A stretch of 64,000 nucleotides of DNA from Dermatemys mawii (lineage: Eukaryota; Chordata; Testudines; Dermatemydidae). Position numbers and translations under genes: made by a program. Of this stretch, positions 37,287 to 49,200 are shown piece after piece. The stretch lies in contig ML677333.1 of the NCBI GenBank assembly GCA_007922305.1, positions 12,440,541 through 12,504,540 of the forward strand, given 5' to 3'. The notes under the pieces were generated by a model. That model saw only the letters and a list, made by a program, of their open reading frames with translations. It did no database searches and was not told the DNA's origin. The first letter of the stretch is position 1; every line of letters starts with the position of its first letter.

Positions 37287-40200
37287 GTGAGTGAAGGCGG
37301 GAAGCGGCTGGTGGCTGCGCGGCCCAGTTGCGCTCCTGCTCCCCGGCCCGCGAGAGCGCAGGGAGCGAGGGGGACACCTGAGATGGGGGCGGTGTGAAGC
37401 TTTGTCCACGCGCCGAAAATGACTCCGCCCCCCCCGCCCTTACCCGGCCCCTGGGACGGGAAGGATGCGGCGGCGGCGGCATGAAAAATTCGAGTTGCCC
37501 CAAAGAGGCTTTTCTTAGGTGCGCGGCTTCAGTGATGCAAAGGGGTCGGGCGGCTCCACGCTGCTGCGGATCAACGAACCGCGTCTTTGTCCGCCGGTTC
37601 GCTCTCGGGTTCTCCTGCGCTGACGTTGTTCCCCGGGAGCGTGATTTAAAAACAAAATCTGTTCATGCGGGACTAAAAACGGCGTCTCTTTCTACCGCTG
37701 TGGATTTCTTTAACCCTGTTTTCCCAAATCCTAAAACTTGGGCTACACTTGACTTGATGCCTTTCTGAATTTTTCATGGGTTGGTAGTTGGAAATTGTAG
37801 CTGTGTCAAGCTGGGGAAGCTTTGATAAACGACCTTGTTTTGTGGTATTACTTCAAGAAAAAGAGGGAGGCCTTCAGGGATCATTGTTGCAATGCCATTG
37901 CCCAGAAAACATTCAGGGTTAATGAAAAATTTGCTACTTGCATAGTCTGCCAGCCTGAGAGTTGAAGTCAAACTATTTGCACTGTAATTATATCGACCTG
38001 TGTTCTAAATTATTTAATGTATGTCATGGGCCTTCCAGAAGTGAAGGGAGGTATGATCAAGGCATCCATTAATGCTTTCTATGCAATGCCTATGTGAGGA
38101 ATGAACCTCTTGCTCAGCTAAACAGGAACGATCTCTCCCCCGCCTGAGTGCATCATAGCAACCACCTAGGTGGATCACCAGTCCTTTATCACCCCTGATT
38201 TCTGCAGTCATGATAGGAGTTGAGTTTTCGGAGGTGTCTTCACTACTCACCCCTTCCACAAGTCTTTATACTAATCTTACATGGTTCAAGTGCCTGTATC
38301 TGCTGCTGGTTGGGAAAGGTTTGAGCCAGAGCACAATGAAAACTAGCCTGGTTATCAGTTTCACCCTACACAGTTTTCAATCCCAGCAGTGAAAATTAAC
38401 CAGATGGTTAAATTTTTCCCTTGGTTACACTTGCTCAAAGCTATGAACAGTAGAAAAAACACTGAAGCAGTCTGAAGACTTAAGACAACTTATTTAACGA
38501 AATCTTCTGTCCTACAGAAAGGAAGCTAACCTTCACTAAGGAAAGCTGCTGCTTTGCCATATGTATATTTCATGTCTTAAACTCACCTTTTTTGTGTTTT
38601 GTTTTTTCTTTAGCCACCAAAAATCAACCTTAATATGGAAGATGAGGTACAGTTTGTGACAATGAGAAGTAAGTTCTCAAAATTTGAAGTTTGGGATGTT
38701 TCTTTTTCTCAAGGTTTATGCTCTTAGAGGAGGAGTTTGAAGAAACTGCTGCTCTCTACACAAACTTACTTCATGTATTTACCCAAAGACTGCTGGGTGC
38801 TTTATGGATACTTGCTTCCTTATTTGTTTATAATCTGTATAAAACAGATGGAAGAATGGCATAGAGCAAAATCAAGCAATTGAGCAAGCAGTAATAACCA
38901 GCCCATCACTGACCATTTTGTTTTTCACTTTCCATTTCCTGCTTCTGCGCTGCTGCTTTGGTTATGCTGCCTTCAGAACTGAGCAGCTGAAGAGCAGTGG
39001 CTGCTGGCTAGGAGCCCAGCTCTGAAAGCAGAGATGCCACCTGCAGCAGTGCAGAAGTAAGGATGGCATGGTATGATATTTCCACCTTTACCTCTGCGCT
39101 GCAGCCTGCAGAACTGGGTCCTCAGTCAGCAGCTGCCACTCTCAGGCTGTCCAGCTCTGAAGGCAGCAGCACAGAAGTAACGGTAGCATGGCATGGTATT
39201 TCTAGCCTTACTTCTGTGCTGCTGCTGCTCGCAGGGCAGTGCCTTCATAGCTGGGTGTCTGGCCAGTGGCTGCCACTCTCTGCCCAGCTCAGAAATAAGT
39301 GTGGCAATACTGTGACCCTCCCCAGTCCAAAATAACCTTGTGAGACTTTGTATGTATATTTGAGATTGTTTTCCAATGTGTATTACTTTGCATTTATCAA
39401 CACTGAATTTCATCTGCTATTCTGTTGCTCAGTCACATAGTTTTGTGGGATTCGTTTGTCACTCCTTGCAGTCTGCTTTGGATTTAATTATCTTAAGTAA
39501 TTTTGTATCATCTGTCAAATTTGCCACCTCACTGCTTACTCCTTTTTCCAGATATATGAATATGTTAAACAGTACAGATCGCTGGTGCATGCCACTATCT
39601 GTCTTCATTGAGAAAAAACTGACCATTTATTCCTACCCTTCGTGTCCTATCTTTTAACAAGTTACTGATCCATGAGAGGACCTTCCCTCTTATCCCATGA
39701 CTGCTTAATTTGCTTAAAAACCTTTAATGGGGGGGACTTTGTCAAGGGTGTTGTGAAAGTCCAAGTACACTATATCCACTGGATCACTCGTGTCCACATG
39801 TTTGTTGACCTCCCTCAAAGAACTCTAATAGATTGGTGAGGCATGATTTCCCTTTACAGAAACCATGTTAATTTTTCCCCCAATAAGTCATGTTCATCCA
39901 TTTGCCTCAGAATTCTGTTCTTTACTATAGTTTCAACTAATTTGCCTCCTACCAAAGTTGCCTATAATTGCAAGGATTGACTCTGGAGCCTTTTCTGAAA
40001 ATTGGTGTTATGTTAGCTATCCTCCAGTCACATGGTGCAGAAGCTGATTTAAGTGATAGGTTACCTCCTGCTGTTAAGGCTTGGCCACACTGAGATTTTT
40101 ATAGTGCTCTAATTTACTGGCTCAGGGGTGTGAAAAATCACCTCCCTGAGCACAGCAAGTCTGAGTGCTTTAAAGCGCTAGTGTGAACAGACTCCGAGCG

Positions 40201-43200
40201 GTGGGAGCTAATCTCCTCATGGAGGTGGATTACCAGGAGCACTGAGAGAGCTCTTTCCAGTGCTCAGGTGTGACCACACTCGAACTTCAAAGCGCTGCCA
40301 CGGGATCATTCCTGCAGCAGTGCTTTGAAATTTCAAGTGTAGTCAAGCCCATAGTAGTACTGCAGTTTCATATTTTAATTTCTTCAAAACTCTTGTGTTA
40401 ATACCAACTGGTCCTGGAGGCTTACTACCATTTAATTTATCAATTTTTTCCAGAACCTCCTCTGGTGATACATCAGCCTGTGACAGTTCCTCAGATTTGT
40501 CACCTAAAAAGAAGGTGTGGGAATCTCCCTCACATCCTCTGCAGTGAAGACTGATGCAAAGAATTCATTTAGTTTCTCTCAGTGGCCATATCTTCCTTGA
40601 GTGCACCGTTAGCACCTTGATCATCTAGTGGCCCAACTGATTGTTTGGCAGGCTTCCTGATTCTGGTGTACATAAAATTTTGGCTGTTAGTTTAATTTAA
40701 TGTGGTGATTGGATCACTGTCATTCTGGTATATAAGGTACACAACCTTATAAGAATGGAATAAATAACGTACTGTGAAGATGTCATGCAAACTAAGGACA
40801 CGTGTATCTCATTAATACTGAAAAACTTCAGTTAAATCTTAAGATTTATTAAGTCAAACATGGAGCAGGCATAGTCTTAACAGAATCAGAGACAAAAATT
40901 GGTAGTTTAATAGCACAAATTAAAGTCTATGTGGGACAAATTCTGCTATGAGTTACATGCCATGTAACTCAATTGAAGTTAGTGGGCTGTGGAGAATTTG
41001 GCCCATAGGTTTTTGTTTGGTTTTTTTAAATCAAATTTCAGGTGCTCTTGGGCTGTAAAACCTGGACTGGAGTGCACCCTATAGTGATACATATTTGAAA
41101 CTTCTCAGCCATAGAGAGAACCAGTAAGAGAGCCTCTTAGGCCTGTGGAGCACCTTCAGTGTTTTACAGATAGACAGAGGTAGGTCTTGATTCCATATAC
41201 TCTCAAAGGACTCTTGGACCTGTGGAATCTCTTTTTGAGCTCAGTGAGTGTTTTCCTGCATGGATCCAATTACAGGAGTGGGGATTTAGTTTATTAGAAC
41301 GGTTCTGATGAGCCTGGCAAGTTTCTGCAGAGACTCCTCTGTTGTCTGGTTCTCACTGTCTTGTAAGGTGTTATGCATCCGAGGGTTCAAAACTTTCAGT
41401 ATTTGAATCGAATATGTACTCTAATATTTCACATTCGAATAAAACATTTCCAGGTTAAATTGCAGGAATTAAAGGCAGAGAAATGGCCAAAGTATAAGGG
41501 TACCAAGCAGTTTCTCTGTGTCAGTCTTCAGAGCTTTTATTAGCTGCATGTGCAATATCCTTGAGCTCTGCTCCTTTGATGTCTTAACAGAACTTTAAGG
41601 GTCAAATCAAGTACTGTTCAGAAACATTTATGTGATTAATAACAGAAATAGGGTTTAAAAACAATTCAGTAAACTTTATCCAAGGATTAGAAATCCTCTT
41701 AATAGTTTGCATAAACTAGGTGTACACTAAGTAGTTCACTGGTATAGAAGTACTAATATAATATACCAGCAAAACATTCCTAGTGTGGACACAGCTATAC
41801 AAGCAAAGCTGTGCTACATATTGGTAAAGTGCAGTTTGCTGGTATGGCTGCATCTACACTACAGTCTTCTGCTGGCATAACTATATCAGTCAACACTGTG
41901 ATCCCTGACAAATACAGCTGTGCTGACAGTAATCTGCAGTGTAGACATAACCTTAGTTTAGACAGCCTTTCTCACAGTCAGAAGCCAAACATTTCCAAAT
42001 TAATTCCACTTACCCTTTTCCAGGTGATTTATTTTTTTAAAAAAAAGGGTTGTTTTTTTTTTATTTTGCCTTTCTCCCAAAGGGGTATCTTCCCCCTACA
42101 AGTTGTTAGCACCTTTTCTTAGTTGCCATGCAACGGACGGGGAAAAAAAGAAAACTTTCTGTTGATTTAAATAGTTTTCTGTGGTCAATGTCTGAATTAT
42201 TCTCTTCTTTCTGAAAGATCAAAAGGCAGCTGGAGTTCTTAAAAAAGATTTTGTTCCTGATGTTTTGATTAAATGAAATGTAGGAGCAAATTAGCCAGTG
42301 ATTGAATTTAATGGAAGTAAATTGTGGTAATTTATATTCATATAATTACAGCTGTTTGAAAACTGGGTGGTCTAGTTTACTTTTTCCTTTAACTTGTTAA
42401 ATGGTTCCTATTTGCAGACATAATTAACTTTTAATTTTATGTTATATTTAAGTGAGGGACCAGATGGCATAGGTAGGTGGCATTCAGACAGCCTTTTACC
42501 TCTTGGTTATAGGCTTGTAATTGGCAACAGGACTATTTTAAACACAAGGTATCATCATGGCCATTTAGTAGCCTACCAGTTTGTACAATTACTTATACAT
42601 ATGTTCATATCACAGTTGACATCTTTACTGGAAGTCTAATATCAAGAATTTAAAAGGCATGGATATACTTTTTAGCTTTCTAGATATAACTTCTGCAAAT
42701 TAATTACGGCATATTGGATAGAGAGCTTTTTTTTTAAACTTGTACTGATATAGAACAAAACTTCAACCTCCTGTGCTAATAGAACACTTTTCATAAGCAT
42801 TTTATATTGGAAAATTATGACAATGCTTTGAACAGAGCTGCATGGGTTAATACTAAATGATACGATGTCAAACTTTTACAGAAACCCTGAAAGTCACAAA
42901 GCCTCGTTTTGATGCATCCCTGGTTTACTTGACCCGAAAATTCATGGATCTTGTCAAAACTGCTCCAGATGGTGTTCTTGATTTGAATGAAGTAGCAATA
43001 ACTCTGGGGGTACGAAAACGAAGAGTATATGACATCACTAATGTATTGGATGGAATCCACCTAATTCAGAAAAGATCTAAGAATCTTATCCAGTGGGTGT
43101 GAGTTGGCTTTGAAATTTCTTACTTATATTTTTAAAAATACAGATATTTTGTATAATGTAGTTTGACCTACCTTTTACCTAATTATGAACATGTGTTTTA

Positions 43201-46200
43201 GCTTCATTAGTGTTTTGCAGTAACTTTAATAAATGAGATGACAGAGCCTCTTAAATTGCACTGTATAATTAATGTAGTCTGTAATTATAGGATGCTTTCT
43301 AGTATCAGGAAATGAAGCAATTGTGAAGATTTTTTTTTTAACTGACTACAAGAAACTAAAAATAATAGTTTATGACCAAAAAGCTTTCAACATTTTAGCT
43401 ACACTTTAAAAAAAAGTTAGAAAATGTTTAAGTATTTTGTATTGCACTATAGACTTTATTTAAAGCTTATAGTTATAAATAATGTTCTTGTTAACTTTCA
43501 TATTCTTTTAGAGGATCTGATCTCGATCAGGTTGCTGAAAAGGCATCAGAACAGCAAAAGCTTAGAGATGAACTTTCTGATTTATCAACAATGGAAGAAG
43601 CTCTGGATGAATTAATTAAGGACTGTGCTCACCAGTTGTTTGAATTAACAGATGACAAAGAAAACACAAAATATCCTTTTAACTGCTGCACCAGTTACTT
43701 TAATCTACTGGCACCAAGCATTTAGTGATGGAAATTTAGAATGGCAAGTAAGAGGTGGAATTCATTGCCTTCTTCCTCGTGCTTTAGTTCAGGGCAAATA
43801 ATACTTGGAATTACTGGTCCCAAATAAACTGACATTTTCAGGTATATGTCTATATGGAACAGGGGTTGGCAACCTTTCAGAAGAGGTGTGCCAAGCCTTC
43901 ATTTATTCACTCTAATTTAAGGTTTCACATGCCAGTAATACATTTTAACGTTTTTAGAAGGTGTTTTTCTGTAAGTCTACAATATATACAACAATAGTTT
44001 AGTTATGTAAAGTAAATAAGGTTTTTAAAATGTTTAAGAAGCTTATTTAAAATTAAATTAAAACACAGAGCCCCCGGACTGGTGGGCCAGGACCCAGCAG
44101 TGAGAGTGCTACTGAAAATCAGCTCACATGCTGCCTTTGGCACGTGTGCCATAGGTTGCCCACTCCTGATATAGAATAAACAGCAGAAGGTAAAAATCGA
44201 AGGAGTGGTCTTAAAGAAATACTGTTACTGTACAAATTATAAATATTTACATTTAGTAGCCCAGTCTCATAGGCAAGCTTTAAAATGAAAAGTGGTTTTG
44301 TATTTGAGACATCAGTTAAACACCAAACATGAAAATTGGGAATATCTCTAGGCAGAAGGCTAATTAGAAAAAAAGTCCGGTGCTTAAATAAATTCATTTT
44401 CAAACAATGACCAGCGAAACGTGTCCATTCCTTGAAAGAGATCAGAAAGTAATTAGACCACACCTTAACAGCCATCCTTTCTTAAAACAGTTAACAGATT
44501 TCCTTATAGAATCCTTGACTTGTGTGTACACTAGCTTATGTGACATATCAAGATATTCATAGCATTAAGGCATTTCAAGAACAGATTGTTATGGCAATTA
44601 AAGCTCCAGAAGAAACAAAACTAGAAATACCAGCTCCTAAAGAAGTAAGTATTACTTTTCATTACTCTAAGGAAACTGCATTGTTAGAATTAGAGTTTGC
44701 AAGAAGAGCAGTTGATTTTTCATAGACAGAAATTAATACTATATTGGTGTTCTTACCTTGTAGATTTCATAAACCAAAGCTACCTGCTATAATGTTTGGT
44801 GTATAAATGTTGCGGGAGACAGTGTTTTAGCTTTTAAGATGGGGACTCTTATTATGTAGACTAGGAAAATACTATATCGTAGATCACCACTTCACTTTTG
44901 TTGGGGATGACAAAGCATCTGTAACTGATGCCCAAGCTACCTCATTCTGTATTTGGGTTTGAGAGGGAATTTAATAAAGAAAGTTATACAGAACTTTACA
45001 GGATTTAGTACAAACTCCTAAGTATAAATAGATTGTAAAATCTAGGCAAGTGAGATCATTCTAGAATTTTGTCAGGAGAGGCTTATTGTAATTGCTAGTG
45101 AAAAGTATCTCTCATCTCTCTCTGGTTGCTTACTGTGCTGTTACATAGGAAGTCAGACTAGACAATCTTAATGGTCCCTTCTGGCCTAAAAATGGTTTAT
45201 TTTTGTTACAAACTGCAAAAATAGTGTGGATTTGGACGTTTGGTGCGTGTTGTGGTACACATGCTGATTTCATCTGAATTTTTTTTATCCCAAGTTTTGA
45301 ATAGAATAGATTAATGAAAAGGAGAAAAAAGGAGCATTTGAAGCCAGAGTAGGAAAAAAGAAATTAAAGAAGCAGAGTATAATTTGCACACAAAACTATG
45401 TTAAAAAAAAAGATTAAGATTGCAAAATCAAGCACTCAAGTTAAGAAATGTTACCTTTTAAGGTTCCTTGTGTAGCTTGAGTTTGATCCCCTTGTCCATA
45501 AGCATTATGATGATTCATTGTATGATCACATAGTATTTTTCTCCACAGTGTATCTACCTCAGTCAGTGCAAAGGATAGATGGTATTCACTTAAACCTTGC
45601 TCTGAAAACAGAATTATTAAATTTTTGTGCATTTTTTCTAAAGTGCTTGTTTTTAAAGTGCCTGAATGCTTCACAAATTAATTTATTTTAACACCACGCC
45701 TGGAGATGCGGCGGTATGATTGACATCCCCCATTTTACAGATGGAGAACTGAGACAGAGATTGTTTACAATCATACACTACTGTCCAATTTGAGACTCCT
45801 AGACCTGACTTTTCAGAGTACTTAACACTATATAGATCTTTATATGTTCAAAGCACAGCTCCTGTTGGCTTCGGTTCCAGCTGTGAGTGTGCAGCACTTA
45901 AGCAAGTCAGATCTCAGAGTGTCAAGTCAGGCTATCAAAAAAGAGGAACACACAATTAGTGATTATCTCTGACAAGCTTGGTCTCACTAACTTGTTTTAG
46001 CATCAGAGCTACAGCTTCTAAAATGGGTGAGCAAACACTTTGGCCTGAGGGCCACATTAAGGTTCAAAATCGTGCAGAGGGCCAGGTAGGGAACGTGGCT
46101 CCCCAAAGAGCCCTGCCCTGTATCTGACTCCCACCCACTTTCTGCCCCCTGACTGCTCCCTTAAGAACCCCCGACCCATCCAAACCTCTCCCCCTGCTGT

Positions 46201-49200
46201 TCCTTGTCCCTTGATTGCCCCCCCCCAGGAATCCACCCCCCATCTAGGCCCCCCTGCTCTTTCTTCCCTGACTGTCCCCTCCTGAAACCCCCCCACCCTA
46301 ACCACCTGCCTCCCCAGAACCCCACCACCTAAGCCCTCCCCTTTTCCCCTCCCCCCCCGTACTGTATTCAGCCGGGCACTCCAGCCTGAGCCCCACAGGG
46401 CCCACCGCGCTCCACCCACCCGGCACCCCAGCCGGGATCGCGGGGCCTCGCGGCTGCGCTCTACCCGCCCAGCGCTCCGACCTGGGAGCGCAGGACCCTG
46501 TGGCTTGTGGCTGCGCTCCATCTGCCCAGCGCCCCGGCCCAGGAGCGCGCAGGCTCCCAGCTGCGCACCGCCCACCCGGCGCACTGGCCTGAGAACGCTG
46601 GGCCCCGTGGCTTGCGGCCGCGCTCGCCCAGCCCACCAGCCCTGGAGCGCGGACCCTGCGGCTCCCAGCACCGCGGCTCAGCCTTCCCAGGAGCGCAGGG
46701 CCCGCGGCGCCCAGCACTCGGCTGGGAGCGCAGTGCCAGTGGCACCGCGCCCCCGGCCGAGCTCGTGGGCCGGATAAAAATGGCCGGTGGACCACATGTG
46801 GTCCGCGGGCCGCGGTTTGCCCATCTCTGTTCTAAAATTACATACTGCTTTGGCTATATTGAAAATTTCTGGCAATGTGTTTTTTCTTACTTTCATTCTT
46901 GGAAACAGCTGTAAACTGCCTTGGCTGAAATTTTCCAAAATGATTCCTCCTAACGTAGATGCCTAACATTGAAATCTTGATTGTAATTGTTTGGAAAGCT
47001 AGTATAACATACTGTAAAATTTTCATGCATATTGGATTTTTTCTATTACAGTGCACTTGTCTTTTTGGGGGAAAAAACAGTTCTAGAACTTGTTTCCCTA
47101 TAATGTTTACACCTAAATAAATTTTTTGATTAATGTCTTGGAGTGATGTAGTGTCCTCTGCCTTTGGTTCTTGGAAGCCCATTACATTGCTGATATTATC
47201 TACTGGGGGTGTAGACATAGCACTTTATTAAACTTGTTCTGCTTTACTGATTGTGCTAGCATTAAAATTTGTGCAAACACTGATTGTTTTAACCTATTTA
47301 TTTGTCACATTGACCCATAACTCCTCATTTTTGCTACCTCTGGTTATAACAGTGTAATAAAATTCAGTCGTCATTTATCAACATGGACTACTGAAAATGA
47401 CCAACTAAAAAAAGTAGTTCTTCACATGTGGTGGACTCTCATCAAAACAAAACCCTTCTAGTGCACAGAATTGTTCAGTTGCCTAATTAAATTATTTAAC
47501 AGAGGTCATTCAATATGGCAGTTTCATGGGTAACCCTACCAATTTACCAAGAACTAAGGAACCTTTAAATTGGCTTAATTAAAGTTTGTTGAAGTTAATG
47601 TCCCTCCTTTGTCTGGATCTGTTCTTGTATATTAATTTATATTAAAATAATGCAAAATACTTGAAGTAAAAAATTAGTTTGGCTTAATCTCTACATTTCT
47701 TCTGATTTTGTTTATATAAAATCTGTTTGACAGGATTGTATAGAAGTACGAATAAAGAGCACAAAGGGACCCATTGATGTATATTTATGTGAAGTGGAGC
47801 AAGATAACCCAGGAGCCAAAACTTTTGAAGATATGGATTCTCGGACGTCAGAAACTAAATCAGCAGTACCTCTCGATGAAGGTATGTGAGAAATTTAAAT
47901 GGAAAAAAGGCATTTCAGCATAAGACAAACTACTGTGAAATATGTATTTTATTAGTCTGACAAATTGAGCTGGATGAACACTTCTAATCCCCCTGAAACT
48001 TGTCATTTTTAAGGTGGGCTAAATTCTCAGCATAAGAAATATATTTCAGAACCAACTTTAGCCCTTGTTACTAGAGCTGGGCAAAATCTTTTGGATAAAT
48101 AGTTTTTGTTGAAAAATGTGGTTTTTGTTGACCTGAAACTGTTTTCAGATTTGACACACATTAATTGAATAGTTTAGTCCAAAAAAGTTTTGATCTAGAT
48201 TCGCAAGGAAACGTAGGTCCCATTCAGAAAACAGCTGGCAGTGAGTTCCTCCTTTTAACCCAGTTCCATGCGGAACTAGACACGCTGCTGTGAGCAGCAT
48301 GATAAGGGGGGCAGGTCTGGGGGTTGGATAAGGTGCTGAGGCCCCCGGGGGGGGGGGGGGGCAGTCAGGGGACAGGGAGCATGGTGGGTTAGATAGCGGT
48401 GAGGTCCCAGAGTGGTGGGTAGGGGCCGGGGGAGTGCTCTGGAGGATTGGATGTGGCGTAGGAGTCCAGGGGGTCTGTCGGGGGCAGGGGGATGGATAGG
48501 CGTTGGGGCGGACGGGACAGGGAGCAAGGGGGGTTGGATGGGGGGGTTCTTGGGGGAAGTTAGGGTTGGGGGGGGTCTCTGGAGGGAGTAGTCAGGGGAC
48601 AAGGAGCAGTGGGGGTTGGATGAGTCAGAGATTCTGAGGGGGAGCAGTCAGGGAGCAGGAAATGGGAGGGGGGCGGATGGGGCCAGGCTGTTTGGGGTGG
48701 CACAGCCTTCCCTAACTGGCCTTCCATACAATTTTGCAACCCCGATGTGGCCCTTGGGTCAAAGTTTGTCCACCCCTGTATTGAAATAAAAAGACTAGCA
48801 GTAAGGATTTCTGGTTTTAATTCCCTGCTCTGCTGCTCATTCAGTGTGATGTTCGGCAAATCATGTAATCTCTACCTCCATTTATCCACCTTGGAAAATT
48901 AGTATAATAACTGGTGTGATGAGACTAACTATTTTGAAATCTTTGAATGTGACTTTTTTTTTCTCCTGTATCAAGCATTATCTCAGTAAAGTTTGGGGAA
49001 ACCTCTATTAGCAGTTTCAGCTATAAAACACAGCATGAATTAGTTCATTATTTTACTTGCATAAGCAGTCATGCTTCATGTTAACAGTTCTTGTGAAACT
49101 ACTGCTTGTCTCTATAGACTGTTCAAATGTAGAATCAGCTTTAAAGAATAACACTTCTTGTATCTGCCTAGTTTGTTTTTTCCCCCCCCACTTGTTTTTG

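Larger units (their letters stand above)
36540..37640. promoter_or_regulatory. CpG island promoter of E2F6
   Basis: About 1.1 kb with dense CpG and G+C far above the AT-rich flanks, covering the inferred transcription start and exon 1. Clustered motifs: GC boxes at 36844-36853 and 36944-36952, a CRE at 37000-37007, an E2F site at 37026-37033 and an inverted CCAAT (ATTGG) at 36670-36674. No TATA box is seen, as usual for CpG-island promoters. The exact start site cannot be read from sequence. Confidence 0.88.

Noticed and set aside
43099..43104. Stop codon right after exon 3, suggesting a short E2F protein
   Set aside because: The GTGAGT donor lies at this spot and exon 4 continues in frame with the family sequence.
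46057..46795. Long overlapping open frames on both strands in intron 5
   Set aside because: They lie wholly inside the GC-rich hAT element with 8-bp duplications and differ in no coding-like way between frames.
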